A stretch of DNA of 64,000 bases from Skeletonema tropicum (taxonomy: Eukaryota; Bacillariophyta; Thalassiosirophyceae; Thalassiosirales; Thalassiosiraceae): the NCBI GenBank assembly GCA_037178625.1, contig CM074133.1:558001-622000 (forward strand), written 5' to 3'. Position 1 is the first letter of the stretch. The number at the start of each line of letters is the position of its first letter. A program made the translations under genes and the position numbers. Positions 53,001 through 63,710 of the stretch are shown in pieces. Under the pieces are notes generated by a model. That model was not told the DNA's origin and made no database searches. It saw only the letters and a program-made list of their open reading frames with translations.

Positions 53001-54487
53001 CATCTGCGCTGTATCCAATGAATTTTGAAATACAGATCGTTCCTGTTGTAGGGGTGCCAACTCCTGCGTCTTCTCCTCGAGTTCCAGACGAAGCTTTTCA
53101 GTAATACCCTTGGTCTCTTCAAATACTTCCTCAAGTTTAGCATCCTCGTCTGATTTGCGCTCGGTACATTCCTCAATGTTCTCCTCCAATGTCGGGATAC
53201 TCTCTTCTGCTTCCTCCATTGCTGTTTGAGCATCTTCCATCTTTTGTCTCTCCGTGGTAATTTTACTCTCCAACTTCTTAATATTGCCCTTTTCATGCTT
53301 AATATTCTCCTTCATTTGAATATCCTGACGTTCATACGAAGTATACTCCTCCTTCGTCTCGGTAAGTTCCTTGTACACCTTATCATACTCCTTCTTCTCC
53401 TCTCCCATCCCATTCTCAATCTCCGCCACACGTTCATCCGCCTCCTTCAACTTGAGCCTCTCCGCCTCAAGTTGCTCCACAAGTTCCTCACGGTGTTCCT
53501 GCGCCTCCTCCCCCTCCTTCCTTGCCACCATGGAATGGATCTGGAACAAAATATTCTTCTTCCGACGAATATCCCGATCCTTCCCAATAAGTGATTGAGC
53601 TTCCGCCTTTGCCCCCGCCAACCCATCCTTCTCTTTTTCAGCAGCCTTGACACGGTTCAATTTCTCCTGACGATATTCCGTCAACTGTTCCACCTTCTCG
53701 GCAGCCCTATTGGCATCCTCCACATACTGATTCGATCCAATAATATCCTCCAAATATTCTAAAAGTCCCTCATCATTCTCATTCTTCCCCTTGGGGGGCA
53801 TCATGGAGATCATCTCCACCTCCCCCTGCAAGATTAAGAATCGATTATTATCTAGATCAATCCCCTTGGATCCCAGGAACTCTGCCACTTTTTTAAAGGT
53901 GGCATTTTTGTTTCCAATTTGATATTGGGAGGAATTGTCCCTCCGTGCGACACGTGAAATGACTATCTCACTGCCCGGCACCACCTCGTAATCGTCATCT
54001 CCATCACCTGTATCAATAATCTCATTGAAGTAGACACTGACTTTGGCATACTCCAATGGTCGATCCTTGTAAGCGTCACTACTGTGAATCAATTCCGACA
54101 CTTTATTCAGCCGTAATTTTTTGGCCCGCTTTCCAAAAACAAATAGCATGGCGTCGATGACGTTGGATTTCCCGGAGCCGTTGGGACCGACTACGGAGGA
54201 GAAGCATTTGTGGAAGGGGCCGATTGTTTTGACGCCTGCGTAGGATTTGAAGTTTTCGAGGACCTGTGGTTTAGAGAGAGAGTGGGGGGTTGTTAGAAAA
54301 GGCGTGTCATCAAACTCTGATGGGGCGATAGAGAGGAACGTTGGAAGAAATAACGCACCATTTTGGTAATCATGAGACGAGCGGGTGGAGCATCATCTTC
54401 CGTCTCCATTGCCGCAGCGGCGGCAGGCTGCTGCTCTGTCATGACTTCGTCCGTCATTATTGTATCTGTAGTAGCGTCGGCCTCCAT
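50067..54487 (-). CDS. SMC4: Condensin subunit SMC4 (five exons, one frame break)
   Basis: Exons are 54359-54487, 52772-54263, 52120-52683, 50802-52030 and 50067-50703. The total is 4051 nt, which is one base too many; removing one base gives 1349 residues. Walker A GPNGSGKSN is at about 69, following MVLENFKSYAGVK, an SMC4 hallmark. Long coiled coils (about 190-540 and 730-1130) flank the hinge (about 545-700, with VMGRLGDLASIDEQ and LDGKLIETSGTMSGGG). The C-terminal head has NLSGGEKTLSSLAL and YVMDEIDAALDFKNV (Walker B). The frame changes at 52889-52925, between MDSKQA and SKREELAKCENEL. SMC4 pairs with SMC2 in condensin to compact chromosomes. An acidic run in the second coil (DDEDDDEDE) is unusual. 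Confidence 0.93.
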
Positions 54488-54830
54488 GGTGATTTTGTTA
54501 TGGCTGGAAGAGAAGATGAAGCGCGCCGTAAAATTCCAACGGTTTTTCGATGATTTCATTTGTTACTGAATTCCTATGTAACAAATGGGAATTGCGGGTT
54601 TGCCCCCTGCCTGATGCCTCCTATTCCCGCCCTGACATAAGAGACTAAAGTTACCAGTATGTTATTTATGTAATGATACTCCTACCAGTCAGTACCACTC
54701 ACCACTCCCCATCCCGACCGACCAGTCAAAAAAACAACATCAACACCATGTCAAAAAATCTGCGCCGCTATCTACACTAAGTACTGAAATCAAGCCCCCA
54801 CCAATAAACCACTCCCATCTCCATCACATA
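54488..54830. promoter_or_regulatory. Divergent promoter between SMC4 and NHP2
   Basis: 343 bp separate the two starts. A pyrimidine-rich stretch with CCATCTCCATCAC lies just before the NHP2 ATG. Both genes are growth-linked, so shared control is possible, but no site is named. Confidence 0.35.
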
Positions 54831-55347
54831 ATGTCCGACACTGACGAACCCAAAGCCAAGAAGCAAAAGCTCTCCAAAAAGGAACGCAAAAAGTCCATCG
54901 GCGGAAGCGACGAAAAAGAAGAAAAATCAAATGTTGATGTCCCAACCTACGAAGAACGATGTGAAGCCATCAACATCCTCGCTTCACCCCTCGCATCCAA
55001 AAAATCCACCAAAAAGGCACACAAACTAGTTCAGCAAGGCAACTCAATCCAAATCACTCCGAAGGGGTGTCAAAGAACTTGTCAAGGGGTTACGCAAGGG
55101 CGACAAGGGTATTGCAATTTTGGCAGGTGATGTCTTCCCAATTGATGTGATGAGTCACCTCCCCATATTGTTAGAGGAGCACAATGTTCCGTATTTGTTT
55201 GTCCCGAGTAAGCGTGATTTGGGTGCGGCGGCGTGTACGAAGCGTCCTACGAGTTGTGTGTTGGTGAAGGATAAGAAGGTGGATAAGGAATTGTTTGAGT
55301 TGTTGGTGGAGGAGGCGAAGGCGTATGATCCTAATGGAAAGAATTAA
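54831..55347 (+). CDS. NHP2: H/ACA snoRNP protein NHP2, one frame break
   Basis: The N-terminus is basic (KAKKQKLSKKERKK), then PTYEERCEAINILASPLASKK starts the L7Ae/NHP2 RNA-binding fold. Near 55031-55036 the conserved sequence changes frame: KLVQ is followed one base out of frame by KATQSKSLRRGVKEL and then GIAILAGDVFPIDVMSH, VPYLFVPSKRDLGAA and KRPTSCVL, all typical of NHP2. One extra base in TTCAGCAAGG explains it. The joined protein would be about 171 residues, close to the family length. It binds H/ACA guide RNAs in the nucleolus for pseudouridylation. Because it is usually essential, a sequencing indel is likely. Confidence 0.9.
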
Positions 55348-55585
55348 TTGACTATTCGATTGATGGAACGTGTAGACTTGCTTCAGTAGCGTTTTCTTTG
55401 ATGGGAAGAATTAGAGAATTAGATTGGTGGAAGTGATAGCCTTAGTTAAAGCTGAAAGTGGAGGGGGGATGAAGACTTCATTCAGAGAATTAGTTATCAA
55501 TATTAAATCATAACGACTGTAAAATATAGAAGATCATTATTCTAATGGCATTTGACTTAATCATTTTTTTATACGGCTCTTTAAT
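55348..55585. other. Spacer between convergent NHP2 and SEC11
   Basis: AT-rich DNA holding the 3' ends of both genes. No gene or element was recognised. Confidence 0.4.
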
Positions 55586-56272
55586 CTAACCCTCCTTGGA
55601 CGTTAGTACAAAGAGACCCATCATCCCCACCAGCACATATTTTAATACTGGATAATCATTCAGTGCGATGGTAACCATACCCACATATCTCAAAGTTCCC
55701 ACTGCCCTTCCTAAAATGTCCTCCCTTTCCAACCATAATTGGCCGGGTGCATAAAGTCCTCTACAAAATGGGCGTAGAACGAATATTGTAAGAATGTTAG
55801 AATGCACTCTGTATTATTTCACTTCAAAAATAATGCGCACAACATGACAACACATTACATAAAATAACCACAAACAGCACCCAAAGACTCACCGATCATC
55901 CACACGATTATTATCCCCCTTCGTCAACAACTCCACCCTCCCATCCTCCTTCTCATGCACCTTCAAAATCCGATGCACAATCGGAATATCCCGATCCTTA
56001 ATCTTAAACACCACCACATCCCCCACAAACACCTTCTCCACCGAATTATTCAAGAATAAAATATCCCCCCGTTGGAATGCCGGCTCCATTGATCCACTGA
56101 GGACGACTACCACGGGTGATTCGGATTTGGTCATGAACATGAGGCCCTTCCAGATCATGAGGGCGGAGAAGACGATCATGGCGAGGTTGAGGAGTTGGAA
56201 GGTCAGTTGGCGTTTGTTGGCCCAGAGCTTTTTGAGCTCGAGGACTTGTTTGTCGATCATGTCTTTTATCAT
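55586..56272 (-). CDS. SEC11: Signal peptidase catalytic subunit SEC11 (two exons)
   Basis: Exons are 55893-56272 and 55586-55760 (132-nt intron, GTGAGT...TTGTAG); 555 nt give 184 residues, the normal size. A membrane segment lies at about 27-45 ([17 protein letters not shown]). The catalytic Ser is in LSGSMEPAF, the His in IVHRIL, and the Asp motif GDNN...[13 protein letters not shown] is completed across the splice. A second hydrophobic segment is at the C-terminus ([14 protein letters not shown]). It cleaves signal peptides at the ER membrane as part of the signal peptidase complex. Confidence 0.95.
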
Positions 56273-57540
56273 GGTGAATAGGGTTGGTTGTTGTTGTTAT
56301 TATTGTGAATTAGTATTGGTTGAGAGTAATTCAGTGTAATAGTTGGGCATAAAACTAAAACAAGCAATGGGTAATGGGTAATGGCAACATGCAAAAGCAT
56401 GCAAAAAAGTGAGGGGCAGGTAGAGCATAAAAGAGGGCACTGTGTGCCTTCATTGTAACTTTGCGCCCTTTATTAGTCAAATTATTAGCCATTTCATCTA
56501 CATCATAAAGCGGGCATCCCCGAAACTAGTTCCACCTGTCAAAATCCGACACAAAAGCTAAAAGCTAACCGTAGGCCGGCCAAAAATGGGCGGCAAAATG
56601 GGCGCAAAAAAGCCCAAATCAAGAGCATTAGTTCAGAGGGTTCCAGTGGACTTACAGCTAGTGCCGGCACATTAAATTTTGTCTAATACCATCGCCTAAA
56701 ATGTTTGGGCTCATATTTGGTCACTACAGTACTATAAGTGCCTTTGCTACGGCATGACATGACCATGATCGAGGTCTTCTTCCGTTCGTCAAAATGGTCT
56801 CAAATTTTTGCGCCCATATGGGCGCAAAAAATATTGAATGAATTCCTACGTTGATATTCTACAGAGGCCCCTTCAACTCTGGCCTCTTTTCCCTCCTCGC
56901 TCCTCGCCTCCAATTCTGAGCTCAACAGGATGGTCTCCATGATGACCTTTGCTCCTACACCCCTAACACCACACACGAAACGAATACACCTATGATGCGA
57001 TTATCATCCCAAAGTTAATATCATTGGCTGTTTAATTCCGGTAGGGCTTGCTATGAATCGTTGTCTATAAAGAGAAATAATACTCACCATTAAGTGCATA
57101 AAATCATCATATTACCCTCAATTATACTCTACTTTGGCCATGTCACACAGTTTCTAAGATTTGAATTCCTACGTAGGGGTTAGTCCAACGTACATACTAC
57201 CCATAAACCCTACCTAATCCTGCCATTTTTGAACCAACCATGAAGCACTGCCGCCCCTATTAATGGCCGCAGCTACACTTACGGCTCGAATATGACCAAC
57301 ATACGTGCTTCTATCGCTCACCAGTATTATTGGCTATATCATGGAGGAGAATTCCTGTCACGATAAATTTCTTCATTGAGAAATTGTTGTCGCAACCGAC
57401 GAGAACCGACGCCATGATAATTGGCCATCTCCGCCCACCTCTGATACGGCCCTTTTGGCAATGATACGCTGTAATATATGGTTCGTCACTCAACAATTCT
57501 CGTATATAATGCAGTAATAACGTCCGAGGTTATGTGAAAC
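56273..57540. other. Repeat-derived intergenic DNA
   Basis: No gene is supported. ATGGGCGCAAAA or its complement recurs at about 56597 and in the 26-bp palindrome at 56805-56830. A GAATTCCTACGT motif shared with the ends of the transposon at 59876 occurs at about 56838 and 57169. These look like relics or solo ends of that transposon family. Confidence 0.5.
56805..56830. repeat. 26-bp perfect palindrome
   Basis: TTTTTGCGCCCAT followed by its exact complement. Each half equals the end motif of the transposon at 59876-63710, so it looks like two transposon ends joined head to head. Confidence 0.85.
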
Positions 57541-57870
57541 GTCTGGAACCACTCTCTCTATTGATATGTATCACCGCCTCTCTTCTGGTTCGGGGTCTTG
57601 GGTTCGAGTCTCCCCCGTGCCAAATCCTGGCTGTTTAAGGTGTCGCAGCTCGGAGTGCGATCTGGGAAAAAAGACCATTACTTGGTTTGGAATTTCATAT
57701 CACTGCCTCTTTGCTAATTCCGGGGTGATGGAAAAACTGTTGGTTATTTGCTTAATTACACTCGAAGGGTAGTAACTTGTGACATTGCTCTAGATAATTG
57801 TAGATAATTTCGCCCCTGGAGGGCCAACCATGACGTACTTTCAGATTTCCGTTAATTTTTTTTTTTTTAA
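57541..57870 (+). mobile_element. SINE-like element with LINE-derived 3' part
   Basis: The head has a tRNA-like T-arm/B-box (GGTTCGAGTCTC at 57601-57612); I do not find a good A box upstream. The body from about 57646 (CTCGGAGTGCGATCTGGGAA) to AATTTCGCCCCTGGAGGGC and GACGTACTTTCAGATTTCC follows the 3' region of the LINE at 28495-28690 in order, and ends in a T/A-rich run. Sharing a 3' end with a LINE is how many SINEs borrow its machinery. Confidence 0.65.
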
Positions 57871-59875
57871 TTTAATCCAGAAACCCAGCTGTTAGATGTG
57901 TGATGTGTCACTTGATCAACACAAAACAATAAACCATGTTAACTGTCCATAACAACACCCCAAATATGCTTTAATATATAAAGATCATAACTGACGATGT
58001 TGGGAGTGTATGGAGCTTCAGGTTAGGCAATATTGTGTGGTATATACCATATTTGTTACTTTTGTACAGATGCCTTATTTCATAATTATGAGACCTAATA
58101 ATGTCGAAGTTAGCCCAACAATTGACACGCCCATGCTGCTACCGATGTATCTAATGATCATTAGGATGTATGGTACGTGTTTTTGACGATTATAGTGGCA
58201 TAATATTATAATTTATTGTCGATTGTTGTTTTTGTGTGTGATGGAATACATATGTTCTGGTTGGCACTTTGTTTTGGGGAGACAATAGGACTCTTGTACC
58301 GGCTCCAAGCGTACCAAACGTCACTATATATTATATTTGATTGAGGGGGAGGGTTTGGGAGGCTTATACAAGTCTCTACCGCTCCTGTTATTGCACATGT
58401 AGTTGCGACGGATCGGCTGGTGGCAGTCAAAAGGTGGTGTGGCTGGATTAATTATTTTCTCCGTGGGTGTGGCGATTTTGCCTAAGATTTGTGTCATAAT
58501 TGGTTATGGTATGTTAGTTGATCGATTGGTGTGGGCGGAGTTGATCCAATGGCACCAATACTGACTCGCTTTGTATATATATGGCAGCGGCAGCCTGAGA
58601 TAATGTCAGCGAGAAAATATGAGGTTGACAAATTATTTATCTATTTGTTATCATATGAGTAATCGCTTGCCCTTTTCGGAGTTTTATATTGAACATATAT
58701 CTGACAGGAGGATCGCAAAAAAAGGGCAAGCGATCACCCAAAGGCGGCTTTGCATATTAGGACGCCATGAGCATACCATCGTGCCCATGCACATCATCTT
58801 TGTGGAGTTGTGCGATGTGTGTGTGGTGATGAAAAAATGTTTGGCGAGAGTTAGCGTTTACGGTACCGTTATGTGGATGCCAGTACGCTGCTTACATACA
58901 CAGCTTTATCCTTAGTTAGAGTTATCTGTTGTCATATTGAATTCCAACGTACTTTTACTTTTCCACTACCTCAGTATGGTCTTAGAAACTGTGGTCAGGA
59001 GTGATACACTTCATAATACACTTCCATTTTACTCAATACATATAAAAAACGGTTTTGGGGCATCTTTGGCTACTTGAAATGATTAATTGCTCTCTATTTC
59101 ATTGATTGTGTGCCCTCTGGTGATTGTAATGAAGTTACTTCTCTGACATAGTGTTTGGGAGAGGTATAAGTCATTATCTGCCAGGAATATCACACCATTT
59201 GCCACAAATTATATTGTTGGGACGAGGGGTGACGTTTGGTGGCTCCATTGCATCGATTGCTGCCCCCCACATAGCGGCCAAGTTGGTGATCAGCATGCAC
59301 TCCAAACACATGCCGCTGCGCAGCGAGTACGTGATAATCTCGACTTTATGGGCAATATAGCGGCTACCAAGTCACCATTACTTCGTCATAGGTATATAGC
59401 ATCGGTTATTATTGTGTGGTGGTATCGTATTTGCGTCGGTGTAAATATATGAGGTCAGTTCTTCTCATGTCGACTGTGCCAATTTTGCATGCATTATGTT
59501 CACGTCGTGATACTGCCTTAGCCGTTGAGATTCAGGCCCCACCGACCTCAAAAATGGATTCAGCACAAAATTTTGGGGTAGGAAACTCGTTGGAGTCGTT
59601 GTTTCTGTTCAATTTATGGCTGATAACGCCATGTGATGCATCATGGTGGGGATGCTTTTTGTGAGATGTGTGATTTTTGATGCAAAATCGTCTCACGACG
59701 CCGATCAACGCCGACGCATCTGATTTGACACCCCCAACATCTCGGCGTGTGGATGGAATCTGATCAACCCAAGTTGCAGATGCACTCTAAACTAACTAAA
59801 TGGAATAATATTGGTCTTTGAACCGGCAGGATCGGCATAGTAATGGCGTAGTAATGCGTATCACCACCCGGCGAT
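57871..59875. other. Intergenic DNA, no gene supported
   Basis: AT-rich DNA with only short open frames. A hairpin with a roughly 15-bp stem (TCGCTTGCCCTTTT ... AAAAAGGGCAAGCGA) lies at 58662-58733. No RNA gene was recognised. Confidence 0.4.
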
Positions 59876-62800
59876 TTTTGCGCCCATACAGCTGTTAGCA
59901 AATCTTGGCGGATAATCGCAGAATTTTTATTCCTACGTACAAACGTACTGAAAGCCCCTTAACTGGGGAGCTACTCTACCCGTAAAAGTTCCGTCTTTAT
60001 CAATTGCGAACAACAACCGGACCATGGTAAATAATGCCTCGTATGCCATATTCCACCAAGAGACATAAATGAACATTGTCCTATGTTTATTTCTTCTTTG
60101 CCGTCGCTTCCACCTTCGTATTCTCTCGTTTTACTCTGAGACTAAAGTTGAGCTTCTCTTCCTTCTTGAGCAAATCATTCTTGAAATCAAAGTCTTTTGC
60201 GTAGACAGTTTTCATAATGAAAGATTTGTCAAAGTCAATAGCAGCACGATGACATTTCAAAACCTTCTTCAGCGTTTCAATTCTCTTGTGCGGAATGGGT
60301 GCATCCTCACTTGAATTACCTTCTGTCTCCTTGGTATTCTTTGCCTCAATCTCCAACATCTTATATGTCTCCATGTAACCTCTTGCCCTGGCACTGAACT
60401 TACGAATGAGATCCACAGTGAGAACCTCTCTTGAAATACACTTGTCGACCAATGCAAGGAAATCAGCAGTCGTTTTCTTTTGAGCTAATGGATGTCTTCG
60501 GTAGAGAGCTTTGGAGAATCCCCAAGAGTATTCGACACCCTCACCAGCGTATTCAGCATGGTACTTTGTTGTAATCAAGGCTCTTACTCCCAAAGATTCA
60601 CAAACATATTCGAGTTGGCTTTGTTCAGACAAAAAATCCGTGCAGTTTGCAAGCAAATGCCGGAGGGAAAGCTCAGGAACCAAGTTACCCTCATCATCAT
60701 ACTTCATCACTTGGTAGCTGCCCTTTCTGAAGGTTGCTATATCGATCCAGCCACGTTCATACGCAATCTGCAGAAGTCCCTTACCCTTGCCCTCCCATCC
60801 ATATATCATTTTGGTGGTAGGTGTTATTTTGATATCGATACTAGACGCTTGCGCCATTTTTGCTAGCTCAGCATGTGTCATCTTCCATAACCTTATTTCT
60901 CCTTCCTTTTTCCCCCACTCGGTGTCCATCAGCTCCGATATCAGCTCTTTCTTCACCTTATGTCGCTCTTTCCTCTTGTCTTCTGGTATTTCAACCTCTC
61001 GGTCGTGCCGTTGTCTTTCACGTTCCTCTGCTGTCAGCCAAAATGGGCCGACATCTTCACTGGTGAAGTTCATCGTTTGTTCTTGACCGATAGTCACCAT
61101 TGCTGGATTGGATGCATCGTAGTATGGCCCGACAAATTCCTCCTGCCGTTCAATTTTGGTGTTCCTAGCTTGCGATGGTGTCGAGTGCCAATTCTTGTTC
61201 ATTTCCTTTGCATCAAGACCGTCAACACGCTTCTTTGCATGACCACTGCTCGAATCAAAAAGAAAGACATATTCATACTCATCTCCGAGTATTACTTTTA
61301 CGCAATCTATTATATCTTCCGTTTGCAGGATCGTGTGGTTCCCTGTCCAGTACCCGTTCTTCCCGTATGCAAACTTAAGAATCCCAGGTGACGATTCAAG
61401 TGGTTGCTTTTTTGTGTTACCATTTACGGCAATTGCCGCTGCCTTGTCGAAGTATTCTTGATTGGCTCTAGCAGCATTAATCTCCTTCAGCTGATCTTCG
61501 GTGATAGGAATGCCCCAACCCAATTCTCTCGATTGAAACGCAGATATCATGATACCAGCACCAACAGTCTTCGGCATAATTGCCCTCCTTCCATTCGGAT
61601 CAACCCACTGGTGAGTCCGCGACAGAAAAGCATTAAAAATAGCCTCATCCTGGCCAAAGATGATGACAGGTTTGTCTTCAGCTTTCTTTCTTATGCTTAC
61701 TCTTCCTCCAAATGCTCCATACTTATCGTTTGCAATCTTCTGCAGACGCACGTGTTTGTCCACATGAAACTCAAAGTATACTTTTTCATCAACTCCCTTG
61801 AACTTATAAGCAACCTTATCTAACATGTCCTTCGCCTTCTCGCCATCTTTGTCATCTTCGAGCGCTGTTTTCAAATCGTCAAATTCGGTCTGTGACAAAT
61901 GAACCCATCGATGAGATCGTGGTTCAAGCACTGATAGATATTCGTCTGTTAACCGAGACCGATGCTCTATCTGTTCGGCATACTCATGGCCATCAACGTA
62001 GTAGCATTTCTTTGACACCTCTCGTTTGAAACCAAGGTATCCGACCCACCTCCCAACCGTTGAGTATGATGGTGGATTTTTGAGATATCTGTCAACCAGT
62101 TGAAATTCTTCTGAGTCTTCGGTAAAGTTGATGTTGGTTTTCACCTCTTCATTTAGTTGCTTTATCATTGTTGTGTTAAAATGTTCCCTCAGCAATTCAA
62201 CGCTGAAATGTTCCAGATGGTCAAGTATGAAGTTTGACACATCTACTGCTGCTGTCGGAAATACCTCAAATAGTGTAGGCTTTCGTTTGATACCATTGGC
62301 GACGTAGGGGTTGGGGTTTGGAAATTGATGATTAACGCGGAAGATACGGTTCCAATTCATGATTGTCCTACCAGTTGCTGCATTGAACAGTGTTAAATCA
62401 TTGAGCAGCCTTGCCGCTTTGTCGCAACAAGCTTGGAATGGAAACCCAACTCGATACTCGGCAAGTGCTATTGAATACGCAACCCTGAGGTATAAACATT
62501 TATTGCGTAAGTCAAATAAGGCATGCTTTGTCAATTTACTATCTTCGTGCAAGTCAATGACGCCTGCTTCTTCGTATCCATTTGCTGATTGCCCCACCAG
62601 TGTAAGTGATTCAACCAATTGCACTAGTCCGTTGTACACATCGGCACCTTCGTCAAATCCGAAGAGAGCTGCTGCTTCAGGTGACTGCCATATAATATTC
62701 GGAGTCTGGTTGTTGCTGCTGTTATCCCCGTCTATATCGCCACTGCTGTTGTTATTGTCGTCGTCTTCATCTTCATCTTCGTCGTCAACTTGATTATTCT

Positions 62801-63710
62801 CATCCTCTAATCTACCCACGTTGGTGACGAATGGCACGAGAGGGCTCTGCTGCTGCTCAACTAGTCGTTGCGAGCGCCTTGTTCTTTTTTGTGGAGTAGG
62901 AGTAATTGGTGCAGCCGCTGATGATTTTGTTGCTTCTTTACGTTTGTTCTCATTATTTTTGTTCTTCTTCTTACCAGCGCATCCATCGTCGGGAAATGAT
63001 ACTTGCTCCGGCTTGTTGCAAGATCGCTGCCGATTATTAGTTGCACTGTAACTCTGTATATGTTCTATTTCTGTGCACAATAACTCTGCTGCGCGTATTG
63101 GTTCGTTGGGCACTTTCTCTCCCTTTCCAAAGTAGTAATAGTGCACCATCCGGCGTAATGACGAATTGAATGGACATGATGTTGTGAAATTTTTGTGGTA
63201 TATCTTGTGTACATTGCTGCTGTTGAAAGGTCCGGCTGCCTTGTTCAGACGCTGCACGAGTTTGTTCCGTAAGGTATTGTCTTTATCTACATTCGTATAG
63301 TGTCTGTGCAATATCTCTACCAACGACTGGTCGCAAATCCACCTGCCGCGATAAGTGTCACTTTTACTGATGAGCCGTGTGAAAAGGTATTCAAAAAGTG
63401 TATTACCATCGTTCATGATTACAATCTTTAGTCAACCTAATTGGCTATTTTGGATCTAGACATGCAAGAGAGGTTAATTTATCCTTTTGGTTGAGCAAAT
63501 ATCCAACTTGTTGTGCGTAGTACGCTCCGGAATTTGGCCATGGTTGGCATCTTTTTGCGCGGAGTGGCTCTTGTTGAGGGGTGAGTTGGGAGAAATCGGC
63601 CCAATGGGTTTTTATAAGACTCACTACGTCATTTGTACCTAACATACGTAGGAATTCGAAACTTGAACGGCTATCCGAAAATCCGTGAAAACAGCTGTAT
63701 GGGCGCAAAA
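59876..63710. mobile_element. 3.8-kb DDE transposon with inverted ends
   Basis: TTTTGCGCCCATACAGCTGTT (59876-59896) is the exact complement of 63690-63710. A second inverted pair, ATTCCTACGTA at 59929-59939 and its complement at 63645-63655, lies inside. One long ORF fills the element. The true outer ends may extend slightly further, and no target-site duplication was identified. Confidence 0.75.
60087..63416 (-). CDS. Large DDE-type transposase, 1109 residues
   Basis: An uninterrupted frame from MNDGNTLFEYLF. The N-terminal quarter is variable, with basic and acidic low-complexity runs (KKNKNNENKRKEA; DDEDEDEDDDN at about 212). The catalytic part has VIIFGQDEAIF, then YVFLFDSSSGHAKK, and finally KYHAEYAGEGVEYSWGFSK, which together match the D...D-x-S-x-x-H...E layout of rve-like/Tc1-related DDE enzymes where the last motif is usually written NPIExxW. 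The C-terminus is rich in Lys. Lack of stops suggests a young, possibly active copy. Confidence 0.8.
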   Translation of the reverse strand: MNDGNTLFEYLFTRLISKSDTYRGRWICDQSLVEILHRHYTNVDKDNTLRNKLVQRLNKAAGPFNSSNVHKIYHKNFTTSCPFNSSLRRMVHYYYFGKGEKVPNEPIRAAELLCTEIEHIQSYSATNNRQRSCNKPEQVSFPDDGCAGKKKNKNNENKRKEATKSSAAAPITPTPQKRTRRSQRLVEQQQSPLVPFVTNVGRLEDENNQVDDEDEDEDDDNNNSSGDIDGDNSSNNQTPNIIWQSPEAAALFGFDEGADVYNGLVQLVESLTLVGQSANGYEEAGVIDLHEDSKLTKHALFDLRNKCLYLRVAYSIALAEYRVGFPFQACCDKAARLLNDLTLFNAATGRTIMNWNRIFRVNHQFPNPNPYVANGIKRKPTLFEVFPTAAVDVSNFILDHLEHFSVELLREHFNTTMIKQLNEEVKTNINFTEDSEEFQLVDRYLKNPPSYSTVGRWVGYLGFKREVSKKCYYVDGHEYAEQIEHRSRLTDEYLSVLEPRSHRWVHLSQTEFDDLKTALEDDKDGEKAKDMLDKVAYKFKGVDEKVYFEFHVDKHVRLQKIANDKYGAFGGRVSIRKKAEDKPVIIFGQDEAIFNAFLSRTHQWVDPNGRRAIMPKTVGAGIMISAFQSRELGWGIPITEDQLKEINAARANQEYFDKAAAIAVNGNTKKQPLESSPGILKFAYGKNGYWTGNHTILQTEDIIDCVKVILGDEYEYVFLFDSSSGHAKKRVDGLDAKEMNKNWHSTPSQARNTKIERQEEFVGPYYDASNPAMVTIGQEQTMNFTSEDVGPFWLTAEERERQRHDREVEIPEDKRKERHKVKKELISELMDTEWGKKEGEIRLWKMTHAELAKMAQASSIDIKITPTTKMIYGWEGKGKGLLQIAYERGWIDIATFRKGSYQVMKYDDEGNLVPELSLRHLLANCTDFLSEQSQLEYVCESLGVRALITTKYHAEYAGEGVEYSWGFSKALYRRHPLAQKKTTADFLALVDKCISREVLTVDLIRKFSARARGYMETYKMLEIEAKNTKETEGNSSEDAPIPHKRIETLKKVLKCHRAAIDFDKSFIMKTVYAKDFDFKNDLLKKEEKLNFSLRVKRENTKVEATAKKK

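Noticed and set aside
58619..58915. 98-codon frame containing a hairpin
   Set aside because: The frame spans an inverted repeat and has no domain or splice context; treated as chance.
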